This document shows positions 7,537 through 15,635 of a stretch of DNA of 33,885 nt, one piece after another. This stretch comes from Porphyromonadaceae bacterium UBA4259. Its GTDB lineage: Bacteria; Bacteroidota; Bacteroidia; Bacteroidales; Muribaculaceae. The notes under the pieces are model-generated. The model ran no database searches. It was not told the origin of the DNA and saw only the letters and a program-made list of their open reading frames with translations. The translations under genes were made by a program, and so were the position numbers. The stretch's first letter is position 1. Each line of letters starts with the position of its first letter. The stretch lies in contig DGWL01000085.1 in assembly GCA_002396125.1 (NCBI GenBank), positions 1-33,885 on the forward strand. Direction: 5' to 3'.

Positions 7537-9663
7537 ATGTTGAAAAAGATTGCAATATCGCTAACAATGCTTGTTGTAGCCATGATGGCCGCTGCCCAAA
7601 TGGCCAACCCCGTCACCTTCACATCGCAGCTCAAGACCAATGGCACAGCCGAGGGAGAGGTTGTTTTCAGCGGCAAGATTGCCAAGGGATGGCACGTGTA
7701 TTCCACCAACCTGGGCGACTTGGGTCCCACCGAGGCTGCCATCAAGTTCTACAAGCGCGATGGCGTGGAGCCGGTGGGCGCATTGAAAGCTGTGGGACGG
7801 GAGATATCGCAATATGACGAAATGTTCGGTGCCAAGCTGCGATACTTCGAGAACAGCGTACAGTTTGTGCAGAAACTGAAATTCACCAAGCCCAACTATA
7901 ACATAGAAGCCGAGCTTGAATACGGCGCATGCGACGACCAGTCGTGCCTGCCACCCACTAGCGTGAGCTTCAAGAAAGCAGGCAAGTCGCCTGCCGTCGA
8001 CGGTGAAGCCGACAAGAACAAGGAAAACGAAGAGGAGACTAAGGCCGATGAAGAGGCACTGCTCAAAGCCAAGGCCGACTCGGCAGCGGCAATGGCAGCC
8101 CTCGCCACCGACAGTACCACCATCACTGCGGTGGCAGTTGACAGCTCGGCACTTGCAGCCCTCGACCATGATGCCCTGTGGAAGCCCGTTGTGGGCGACA
8201 TCCAGCGCATCGACGGCACCGCGAGCAATTCAGGCCGCTCGTTGTGGTGGATATTCCTGATGGGCTTGCTGGGTGGACTGCTGGCATTGTTCACGCCTTG
8301 CGTGTGGCCCATCATCCCCATGACAGTGAGCTTCTTCCTCAAGCGCGCCAAGAACGACAAGAAGAAGGGCATTAAAGATGCCGTCACCTATGGCATCTCG
8401 ATTGTGGTAATATACCTTGCCCTGGGCTTGATAGTAACGGCTATTTTCGGACCTAGCGCGCTCAACGCATTGTCGACCAACGCGGTGTTCAACATCTTCC
8501 TGTGCGTGCTGCTGGTTGTGTTTGCATTGTCGTTTTTCGGCATGTTTGAAATAAAACTTCCCAGCAAGTGGTCCAACGCTGTCGACAACAAGGCCAACAC
8601 CACGAGCGGCTTGCTGTCGATATTCCTGATGGCGTTCACACTGGTGCTCGTGTCGTTCTCGTGCACAGGTCCCATCATTGGCTTCCTGCTGGTAGACTTT
8701 GCCACAAGCGGCAACTTCTGGGGACCGGCCATCGGCATGCTTGGCTTTGCGCTGGCATTGGCCCTGCCGTTCACGCTCTTTGCCTTGTTCCCATCGTGGC
8801 TCAAATCGGCACCCAAGTCGGGTGGCTGGATGAACATCCTCAAGGTGGTGCTTGGTTTCATCGAACTTGCCTTTGCCTGCAAGTTCTTCTCGGTAGCCGA
8901 CCTGGCCTACGGCTGGCGCCTGATGGACCGCGAGGTGTTCCTGTGCCTGTGGATTGCCATCTTTGGGTTGCTTGGCCTGTACCTGATAGGGCGACTGAAG
9001 TTCCAGAGCGACATCGTAGAGGGCGAGCCCGTGAAACCCATGCCGGTGATTTGCATCATGGGAGGACTCATCTCAATCGCATTTGCCATCTACATGATAC
9101 CGGGCTTGTGGGGAGCTCCATGCAAAGCGGTGAGCGCCTTTGCTCCACCAATGAATACCCAAGACTTCAATCTCAACACCAAGGAGGTGCGCGCCGCCTA
9201 CACCGACTATGAGCAAGGCATGGCAGCAGCCGCAGCCACCGGCAAACCGGTATTCCTCGACTTCACAGGCTTTGGCTGCGTGAACTGCCGCAAGATGGAA
9301 GCCGCCGTGTGGACCGACCCCACCGTTGCCGACCGCCTCAACAAGGACTATGTGCTCATTTCACTCTTCGTCGACGACAAGCGCCCGTTGCCTGAGCCCA
9401 TTGAGGTCATCGAGGAAAACGGCGAGAAGCGCACGCTACGCACCATTGGCGACAAGTGGAGCTACCTGCAGCGCTACAAGTTTGGCAGCAACACGCAACC
9501 ATTCTATGTGTGCATCGACCCGCAAGGCAACGCCCTGAGCGGCTCATTCAGCTACAAGGAAGACATCCCCGCTTTCCTTGATTTCCTTGACGGCGGTCTC
9601 GACCAATACAAGGAAAAGATTGACAGCAAAATGAAAGAAGTGGAAGAGGCTTTAACACCTTAG
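7537..9663 (+). CDS. dsbD: DsbD-type thiol:disulfide interchange protein
   Basis: DsbD carries reducing equivalents from cytoplasmic thioredoxin across the inner membrane to periplasmic thiol proteins. The 708-residue product has the full three-part layout. A signal peptide (MLKKIAISLTMLVVAMMAAA) precedes a periplasmic alpha domain with the cysteine pair C132/C137. A low-complexity linker rich in Ala, Glu and Lys follows (about 150-215). The central CcdA-like membrane domain (about 235-525) carries the redox cysteines C255 (FTPCVWP) and C376 (SFSCTGP). The C-terminal thioredoxin-like gamma domain has CVNC at 581-584. It is followed after 69 nt by a cysteine desulfidase-like gene on the same strand, with no terminator between them, so co-transcription is likely. 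Confidence 0.95.
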   Translation: MLKKIAISLTMLVVAMMAAAQMANPVTFTSQLKTNGTAEGEVVFSGKIAKGWHVYSTNLGDLGPTEAAIKFYKRDGVEPVGALKAVGREISQYDEMFGAKLRYFENSVQFVQKLKFTKPNYNIEAELEYGACDDQSCLPPTSVSFKKAGKSPAVDGEADKNKENEEETKADEEALLKAKADSAAAMAALATDSTTITAVAVDSSALAALDHDALWKPVVGDIQRIDGTASNSGRSLWWIFLMGLLGGLLALFTPCVWPIIPMTVSFFLKRAKNDKKKGIKDAVTYGISIVVIYLALGLIVTAIFGPSALNALSTNAVFNIFLCVLLVVFALSFFGMFEIKLPSKWSNAVDNKANTTSGLLSIFLMAFTLVLVSFSCTGPIIGFLLVDFATSGNFWGPAIGMLGFALALALPFTLFALFPSWLKSAPKSGGWMNILKVVLGFIELAFACKFFSVADLAYGWRLMDREVFLCLWIAIFGLLGLYLIGRLKFQSDIVEGEPVKPMPVICIMGGLISIAFAIYMIPGLWGAPCKAVSAFAPPMNTQDFNLNTKEVRAAYTDYEQGMAAAAATGKPVFLDFTGFGCVNCRKMEAAVWTDPTVADRLNKDYVLISLFVDDKRPLPEPIEVIEENGEKRTLRTIGDKWSYLQRYKFGSNTQPFYVCIDPQGNALSGSFSYKEDIPAFLDFLDGGLDQYKEKIDSKMKEVEEALTP

Positions 9664-9732
9664 TTAGTCAACACACAAGCGCCCCAGCGCACACAAAACA
9701 TAAAAGCAAACATTTTACCACCATAAGCCATC

Positions 9733-11019
9733 ATGATTGAAAAGAAAACAAGAGAAGGGATCATCGAGTTGATGAAACGAGAAATCGAGCCTGCCGTGGG
9801 TTGCACCGAGCCTATGGCAGTGGCACTATGCGTGAGCCGAGCCACCGAGGCTCTGGGCACTAAACCCGACAAAATCACTGCGTTGCTAAGCGCCAACATC
9901 CTCAAGAACGCAATGGGCGTGGGAATCCCAGGCACCGGCATGATAGGTCTGCCCATAGCCATCGCATTAGGCGCCATTATAGGCAAGAGCGAGTATCAGC
10001 TCGAAGTGCTCAAAGACGTGAGTCCCGAGGCCATTGAGCAAGGAAAGCAATTTATTGCCGAGGGACGCATTCACATCCAGCTCAAGCAAGGCATCAGCGA
10101 CAAGCTCTACATCGAGGTGCAGTGCGAAGGCGACGGCCACAACTCGAGCGCCACAATACAGGGCTCGCACACTCGCTTTGTGCGCGTAACCCGCGACAAT
10201 GAGGTGCTTCTCGACGAGCAGGCAGGCCTTGGCGAGGACAGCGACGGCGACGAGATCGCGCTAAACCTGCACCTGGTCTATGACTTTGCCATGCAAGCAC
10301 CACTCAACGAAATCGACTTCATTCTCGCCACTCGCGACTATAACATCAAGGCTGCCAAGGAATCGCTCAAGGGCAACTACGGCCACTGCCTGGGCAAGAC
10401 AATGGACAGGCCGCTGAGCCATGGCATCTTCGGCAACACCATCTTTTCACGCATCCTGTCGAAGACCGCTCTGGCATGCGACGCGCGAATGGGCGGAGCA
10501 TTGATTCCTGTGATGAGCAACAGCGGCTCGGGCAATCAAGGCATCTGCGCCACCAATCCCGTGGCAGTTTATGCCATCGAGAACGAGAATACCGAGGAAG
10601 AACTAACTCGCGCCCTCACCCTCAGCCACCTCACCGCCATCTACATCAAGCAGAGCCTGGGCAAGCTGAGCGCACTGTGTGGCTGCGTGGTGGCTTCGAT
10701 AGGCAGCAGTTGCGGCATCACCTACCTGATGGGCGGCGACTACAACCGCATCTGCTATGCTGTCAAGAACATGATTGCCAACCTCACCGGCATGATTTGC
10801 GACGGAGCCAAGCCAAGTTGCGCGCTGAAAATCTCGTCGGGCGTGTCGACCGCGCTGCTCAGTGCCGTGCTCGCCATGGAAGGCCGCCATGTGACCAGCG
10901 CCGAGGGCATTATCGACGACGATGTGGACCGCTCAATACGCAATCTCACCATCATTGGCGCCGATGCCATGTGCGCTACCGACAACATGGTGCTCGACAT
11001 CATGACCGGCAAAAAGTAA
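9733..11019 (+). CDS. UPF0597 / CyuA (YhaM)-type L-cysteine desulfidase
   Basis: This 428-residue protein belongs to the UPF0597 family, related to the serine dehydratase alpha chain and to archaeal L-cysteine desulfidase. Characterised relatives use a [4Fe-4S] cluster to break L-cysteine (or serine) into pyruvate, ammonia and sulfide (or water). The N-terminal EPAVGCTEPMAVAL supplies C24. The SGSGNQG signature is at 264-270. Further conserved cysteines include C316/C318 (LCGC), C327 (SSCG), C356 and C363. Spacing to dsbD suggests a shared transcript, and the next gene is convergent. The function is a family inference; a serine-specific role is not excluded. Confidence 0.88.
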   Translation: MIEKKTREGIIELMKREIEPAVGCTEPMAVALCVSRATEALGTKPDKITALLSANILKNAMGVGIPGTGMIGLPIAIALGAIIGKSEYQLEVLKDVSPEAIEQGKQFIAEGRIHIQLKQGISDKLYIEVQCEGDGHNSSATIQGSHTRFVRVTRDNEVLLDEQAGLGEDSDGDEIALNLHLVYDFAMQAPLNEIDFILATRDYNIKAAKESLKGNYGHCLGKTMDRPLSHGIFGNTIFSRILSKTALACDARMGGALIPVMSNSGSGNQGICATNPVAVYAIENENTEEELTRALTLSHLTAIYIKQSLGKLSALCGCVVASIGSSCGITYLMGGDYNRICYAVKNMIANLTGMICDGAKPSCALKISSGVSTALLSAVLAMEGRHVTSAEGIIDDDVDRSIRNLTIIGADAMCATDNMVLDIMTGKK

Positions 11020-11067
11020 AAGAAACCGCAGGACGCACGCTCCTCCATGCCAAAGCCGGAATGCGGG

Positions 11068-11085
11068 TAGGACTATATAGTCTTA
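11068..11085. repeat. 18-nt near-perfect palindrome between convergent genes
   Basis: A perfect 12-nt palindrome (GACTATATAGTC, 11071-11082) extends to 18 nt with one G-T pair. It lies 5 nt beyond the last codon of the terminal cobalamin-operon gene. It is A+T-rich with no T-run, so it is not a convincing terminator, and its role is unknown. Confidence 0.45.
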
Positions 11086-11089
11086 ATCT

Positions 11090-11692
11090 CTAGTCAACAA
11101 TTAGGGAAATTAGGGTGTTGTATAGAGATTGTTGGTCTTTGGCTATATGGTGGGCTATTGGGATGAGGCTGGGAGCTGGAGGACCGGAGAGGCCAGCAGC
11201 GATAGCGATGTGAGCGTGTTGCATGGCTTGAAGGTCGTTGTGACCATCGCCAATGAAGACCACAGTCTCGCCCTGTTCTTTGAAACAATCAACGATTAGT
11301 TCTTTCTTGATGATGCTGCCAATTTCCACTACTTTATCATCGCAAGTTATGGTCTGTGAGCAAAACCCTTGACATCCTAATCGCTGTATCAGCGACGAGC
11401 ACCAGCAGTCAAGATTGCTGGTAACAACAGCACACATGGTCTTATGTTCGCTTATGAACTGGTAAATCTTTTCGTAAAGCGGAACCGATGCAAGCAATTG
11501 TGCCACTTCCCTGACCGAGCAGTCTCGCAACATCATGACTCGATTTCTCAAGCTTTGCTCATAAGGCACAACACCACTCACTGCCTGCTCGGTGAGTTGC
11601 GCCATATCGGCCTCAGCACCAAAATGATGGGCAATGATAGGCAAAGTCTCTTGCTGAGTAACCGTTCCGTCTAAATCGAAAAGAAATTTCAT
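11090..11692 (-). CDS. HAD-family phosphatase (SerB-like), last gene of the cobalamin operon
   Basis: This 200-residue cytoplasmic HAD phosphatase resembles phosphoserine phosphatase. Motif I is FDLDGT with nucleophile D6 and acid D8, motif II is VVTSN with T91, motif III is probably K129/K130, and motif IV is GDGHND at 148-153. It lies 59 nt after cbiB on the same strand and so looks like the last of the corrinoid genes. Possible substrates include a nucleotide-loop phosphate intermediate, but a CobC phosphatase is already encoded, so this is only context. It has eight cysteines, five of them between residues 96 and 117, which is unusual for the family. I do not assign a specific function. 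Confidence 0.85.
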   Translation of the reverse strand: MKFLFDLDGTVTQQETLPIIAHHFGAEADMAQLTEQAVSGVVPYEQSLRNRVMMLRDCSVREVAQLLASVPLYEKIYQFISEHKTMCAVVTSNLDCWCSSLIQRLGCQGFCSQTITCDDKVVEIGSIIKKELIVDCFKEQGETVVFIGDGHNDLQAMQHAHIAIAAGLSGPPAPSLIPIAHHIAKDQQSLYNTLISLIVD

Positions 11693-11751
11693 GTGCTATG
11701 AACTATCAATCTAAGTGAGTGCAAAAAACAGGCGATTTACAACGCTATCAG

Positions 11752-12681
11752 TCAGCAGATTACCCCAACAACCGCCATCACTAACGCTATCATCATCAGT
11801 TCGGCAATGCGGTTGATACGCACCGCCTCACGCATGTCGGCCGTGGTAATTTCCCGCTCGTTATCGCCAATGAAGGGCTTGTCGAAGAGTTCGCCAAAGT
11901 AGTAGTGAGGACCACCGAAGCGGCAATCGAGTGCGCCGGCAAGTGCAGCCTCGGGATATCCGCTATTGGGACTGGCATGCTTACGGCCATTGCGCCATAC
12001 GAATTTCAAGATGCTAGGCTTGCCCGAGGCTATCACCATGAGCACGGCGGTCAATCGGGCAGGAATATAGTTGGCGATGTCGTCGATGCGGGCAGCCCAG
12101 CAGCCAAAGTCTTTATATCGCTCGGTGCGGTAGCCAATCATCGAGTCGAGCGTGTTCACCATCTTGTATGCCGCCATTCCAGGCACACCTAACAATGCCA
12201 GCCAGAACAACGGTGCAATCACACCGTCGCTCAGGTTCTCGGCCAGTGTCTCGAGGGCGGCAGTACGCGCCTCCTGTGCCGTGAGTTGCGACGTGTCGCG
12301 TCCCACAATGCGTGCCACCTGCTTGCGTCCGGCTTCGAGCGACTCGTCAAGAGCAAGAAACACATTTCTAACCTCACGAATAAGTGTTGTTCCCGCCAGG
12401 CAGTAGAAGATGATAATGGTGTTGAGAACGCACCATAATATCGCGTTTGGAACAAGTCTATTTAATCCCCACAACACAAAGAACACAAGCAAGATGTAAG
12501 CAATGCTCATGACCGCGCCTTTTGCCATGCGATGCTGCCCTTTGTTGAGACGATGCTCACCCCACGAAATCATCTTGCCAAACCACACAATGGGATGCGG
12601 CAAGCGCTCTGGGTCACCAAAGATGAGGTCGAGCAAGTAGCCCAGCAAGAGAGGTAATATGAACATCAAATACTTCTCCAT
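11752..12681 (-). CDS. cbiB: Adenosylcobinamide-phosphate synthase CbiB
   Basis: CbiB is an integral membrane enzyme that joins adenosylcobyric acid to (R)-1-aminopropanol-2-phosphate to give adenosylcobinamide phosphate. The 309-residue length and several hydrophobic segments fit. Typical stretches include DLIFGDPERLPHPIVWFG near the N-terminus, LAENLSDGVIAPLFW, and SPNSGYPEAALAGAL in the second half. It starts inside the end of cobD (16-nt overlap), which points to coupled translation with the decarboxylase that makes its substrate. Confidence 0.95.
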   Translation of the reverse strand: MEKYLMFILPLLLGYLLDLIFGDPERLPHPIVWFGKMISWGEHRLNKGQHRMAKGAVMSIAYILLVFFVLWGLNRLVPNAILWCVLNTIIIFYCLAGTTLIREVRNVFLALDESLEAGRKQVARIVGRDTSQLTAQEARTAALETLAENLSDGVIAPLFWLALLGVPGMAAYKMVNTLDSMIGYRTERYKDFGCWAARIDDIANYIPARLTAVLMVIASGKPSILKFVWRNGRKHASPNSGYPEAALAGALDCRFGGPHYYFGELFDKPFIGDNEREITTADMREAVRINRIAELMMIALVMAVVGVIC

Positions 12682-13658
12682 TGCGATGTGAATTGCTTAA
12701 TGGCTTCGACAAGGGCATCGTTGGCCTCGGGCGACTGAGCGGCGATGCGGAAATGATGCGGCGTGAGGCCTGTGAAATTAGATGCGTCACGAATCAGGAT
12801 GCCATGCTTATGAGCCAAATATTCCTTCAACTCAGCAGCAGTAGTCGGGGCTATGGTGCACAGGAAGAAATTGGTCATGGTATCCTGCGTCGCAATGCCA
12901 TCCAATGCATTCAAACGCTGACGCAGACGCTGGGTTTCACCAAGATAGGCATGCAGATTGGGGATGACGGTCGGCTGATGTGACACAAGCCACTTGCCTG
13001 CCTCGAGCGACAAGGCATTGATGGCCCAAGGGCGATATTGCTCACGCAACCGCTTGATGATGGATGCCGAGGCAGTAACATAGCCCAATCGCAATCCTGG
13101 CACGGAATAGCGCTTGGTCATGGAGTGCAGCAGGATGATGTCTTCACTGTTAACCACATCGGCCGGTTGGAGCAGCTGCTCTAGGGTATAGTCTTCGTAG
13201 GATTGGTCAACGACGAGCAACTGAAAATGCTTGGCAAGGTCGAGCACATCGCCGGCAGGCATCACGCTGCCAGTAGGGTTATTCGGGTTGCACAGCCAGC
13301 ACATGGAGGCATCGTCGCATTCTTTATATTCAAACACCCGGCAGGCGTCTTCATACTCGCTAAACGTTGGTGTCATCACCTTGCAGGTACCCAGGTAGCG
13401 ATAGGCTTGTGCTATAAGGTAAATAGCATCTACCGCACCACTTGTCACAAGCACCTCATTGGGATGTATGCCGCATTCGTGGGCAATCATCCGCTCGAGC
13501 GATGTTGCCAACGGCTCAGGATAGCTGCTCACCACCTCCATGCAAGTGCTCAAGTGCGAATAAAGTGCGCTCAAGTCGGTTCCGGTATAAATATTGGAAC
13601 TGAAGTTCATCTTAATACCGCTGTATTGATACAGGTCGTCGCCGTGTCCCTTAATCAT
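12666..13658 (-). CDS. cobD: L-threonine-O-3-phosphate decarboxylase CobD
   Basis: This is a fold-type I PLP enzyme of the HisC-like CobD group (Salmonella naming, not the Pseudomonas CobD, which is CbiB). It makes (R)-1-aminopropanol O-2-phosphate, the linker between ring and nucleotide loop. From the chosen ATG (MIKGHGDDLYQY) it has 330 residues. K182 in HSMTKRYSVPGLRLGY binds PLP; N127 in NPNNPTG and D151 are further cofactor contacts. A frame extending to 13718 would add 20 residues without homology. The chosen start overlaps the cbiP stop by 8 nt (ATGATTAA), typical for this operon. No threonine kinase (PduX) gene is nearby. Confidence 0.94.
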   Translation of the reverse strand: MIKGHGDDLYQYSGIKMNFSSNIYTGTDLSALYSHLSTCMEVVSSYPEPLATSLERMIAHECGIHPNEVLVTSGAVDAIYLIAQAYRYLGTCKVMTPTFSEYEDACRVFEYKECDDASMCWLCNPNNPTGSVMPAGDVLDLAKHFQLLVVDQSYEDYTLEQLLQPADVVNSEDIILLHSMTKRYSVPGLRLGYVTASASIIKRLREQYRPWAINALSLEAGKWLVSHQPTVIPNLHAYLGETQRLRQRLNALDGIATQDTMTNFFLCTIAPTTAAELKEYLAHKHGILIRDASNFTGLTPHHFRIAAQSPEANDALVEAIKQFTSQWRSI

Positions 13659-15138
13659 CGCTTGTGAGAATATTATAAATTTGTTCCATATCAACATACT
13701 GCCGCACATGAGCCGCAAGCCGGTCGTATTGCCGCTGTTTGAACTCCTGATAGTTGAAATTGCAGGAAGCCTTGCTCAACTTATCGTGGAACGGCTTCAA
13801 CAAGAAGTCAACAAACGGCGCATTGTCGAGGATACCGTGCACATAGGTGCCCATGCACTTACCGTCGACTACATAGCCGTCGTTGCGGCCATCATCAAGG
13901 CGCAGCAGTGGTGAGGGCTTGGCATCGCCATAGGGCGTGGTCTCGCCTTGATGAATCTCGTAGCCTTGACCATATTGGCACGTCACTTGGCGGGTTTGTT
14001 TCTCCTCGGTGATTGTTGTGCTTGTGGGCAATAATCCCAAACCTGGCAAGCGCTCTATCTCTCCCTCAATGTGACTTGGATCAAGAACCTCAATGCCCAT
14101 TATCTGATAGCCACCGCAAATGCCCAGTACCGAAGCCCCATCACGATGAGCCCGCATGATAGCCTGGGCACATCCGTTGCGACGCAGTTCATAGAGGTCG
14201 TGCAGTGTCGACTTGGTGCCAGGGAGAATGATAATATCTGCATTTTTTATATCCTCGGTGTTATTGGTGTAGAACAAGTGAACCCGTGGGTCGCGTTCAA
14301 GGGCGTCAAAGTCGGTATAGTTTGACATGTGCATGAGCATAACAACCGCCACGTTCACTTTGCCTTGTTGCAGCTGCATTGACTTGCGGGCAAGTGCCAC
14401 GCTGTCTTCCTCTTCGATGTAAACATCTTTTAAATAAGGTATCACACCAAGCACCGGCACTTCGCATATTTCCTCGAGCATACGCCTGCCCTCATCAAAG
14501 AGCCGCATATCACCCCTGAACTTGTTGATGATGATGCCCTTGATGAGACGACGGTCGTCGGGAGTCTGCAGCGCTATGCTGCCATAAACCGAGGCAAACA
14601 CACCCCCACGGTCGATGTCGCCCACAAGTATCACGTCGGCATGAGCATGTCGAGCCATGGGAAGGTTCACCAGGTCGGTGTCACGCAGATTGATTTCCGA
14701 CACACTGCCGGCACCTTCCATCACAATAGGGTTATATTGCGATGCCAGGCGGTCGAAGGCGGCATTGACCTCGGCGCGGAAGTCAATGTCTGATGTGCCT
14801 CGGCGCCAATAGTCGTAGGCATTTTTGTTACCGATGGGTTTGCCGTGCAACACCACTTGCGATGTGTGGTCGCTTTGTGGTTTGAGCAGCAACGGGTTCA
14901 TGTCGGTGTGGCAAATTACGCCGGCAGCTTCGGCCTGCACGGCCTGAGCACGGCCTATCTCAAGCCCGTCGGGAGTGGCAAATGAATTGAGTGCCATGTT
15001 TTGGGCCTTGAAAGGTGCCGGTCTATAGCCGTCTTGCTTGAAGATGCGACAAAAGGCAGCAGCCACCACGCTCTTGCCCACATCGCTGCCAGTGCCCACT
15101 ATCATCAGTGGGTGTAATGTTTTCTTATTGTTGTTCAT
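13651..15138 (-). CDS. cbiP: Cobyric acid synthase CbiP (CobQ)
   Basis: CbiP amidates four side-chain carboxylates of adenosylcobyrinic acid a,c-diamide using glutamine and ATP. The 495-residue protein has the normal two parts: an N-terminal ATPase of the dethiobiotin-synthetase fold with GTGSDVGKS at 15-23 and FKAQNMALNSF near 43-53, and a C-terminal class I glutaminase with the nucleophile C341 in GICGGYQIMG and a late histidine in TYVHGI. Its ATG overlaps the stop of the upstream adenosyltransferase gene by 4 nt, and its stop overlaps cobD by 8 nt. Confidence 0.96.
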   Translation of the reverse strand: MNNNKKTLHPLMIVGTGSDVGKSVVAAAFCRIFKQDGYRPAPFKAQNMALNSFATPDGLEIGRAQAVQAEAAGVICHTDMNPLLLKPQSDHTSQVVLHGKPIGNKNAYDYWRRGTSDIDFRAEVNAAFDRLASQYNPIVMEGAGSVSEINLRDTDLVNLPMARHAHADVILVGDIDRGGVFASVYGSIALQTPDDRRLIKGIIINKFRGDMRLFDEGRRMLEEICEVPVLGVIPYLKDVYIEEEDSVALARKSMQLQQGKVNVAVVMLMHMSNYTDFDALERDPRVHLFYTNNTEDIKNADIIILPGTKSTLHDLYELRRNGCAQAIMRAHRDGASVLGICGGYQIMGIEVLDPSHIEGEIERLPGLGLLPTSTTITEEKQTRQVTCQYGQGYEIHQGETTPYGDAKPSPLLRLDDGRNDGYVVDGKCMGTYVHGILDNAPFVDFLLKPFHDKLSKASCNFNYQEFKQRQYDRLAAHVRQYVDMEQIYNILTSDD

Positions 15139-15635
15139 TCTTTCTCGTTGGCTAATACAAACAGATAGTCCGACAGTCGGTTCATCATCACGAGTATTGA
15201 TTCCTCGAGCGGATATTTACGATTCAATGTCCACAAGGTGCGTTCCACCGTGCGGGCCTGAGTGCGAGCCAGATGGATGAACGCGGCAAGAGTTGATCCG
15301 CCGCCGGGAACCACAAAGCCACCTTTATAGTCGGCTCGGTCAATAGCATCTTCCAAATGCTGCGACAAGTCGGCAGTGTGCAACTCGCGGGGGTTGACGC
15401 CACCTTCAGGTGTGGCGATATGACTCATGACTACCATCAGTTCGCGCTGAACGGCATGGATGAGTTGAGCGTTAGTCTCGTCATCCTTAAGCATTGAGCG
15501 CACAATGCCTAAGTGGGCGTTCAACTGGTCAATTTGCCCGTTGGCATTAATGCGTGGGTCGTCTTTGGCAACTCTAACGCAATCGCGCAGGCTGGTGGTG
15601 CCGTTATCTCCAGTTTTGGTATAAATCTGTTTCAT
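15135..15635 (-). CDS. pduO: PduO-type corrinoid adenosyltransferase
   Basis: This 166-residue enzyme moves the 5'-deoxyadenosyl group of ATP to cob(I)-level corrinoids. The N-terminal nucleotide site TKTGDNGTTSL (6-16) and the helix with R124, R128, E131 and R132 (ART..RTVERTLW), followed by MNRLSDYLF (151-159), identify the PduO/MMAB type rather than the unrelated CobA/BtuR type. It lies between cbiA and cbiP with 4-nt overlaps on both sides. This fits its expected point of action, after a,c-diamidation and before the later amidations. Confidence 0.95.
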   Translation of the reverse strand: MKQIYTKTGDNGTTSLRDCVRVAKDDPRINANGQIDQLNAHLGIVRSMLKDDETNAQLIHAVQRELMVVMSHIATPEGGVNPRELHTADLSQHLEDAIDRADYKGGFVVPGGGSTLAAFIHLARTQARTVERTLWTLNRKYPLEESILVMMNRLSDYLFVLANEKE

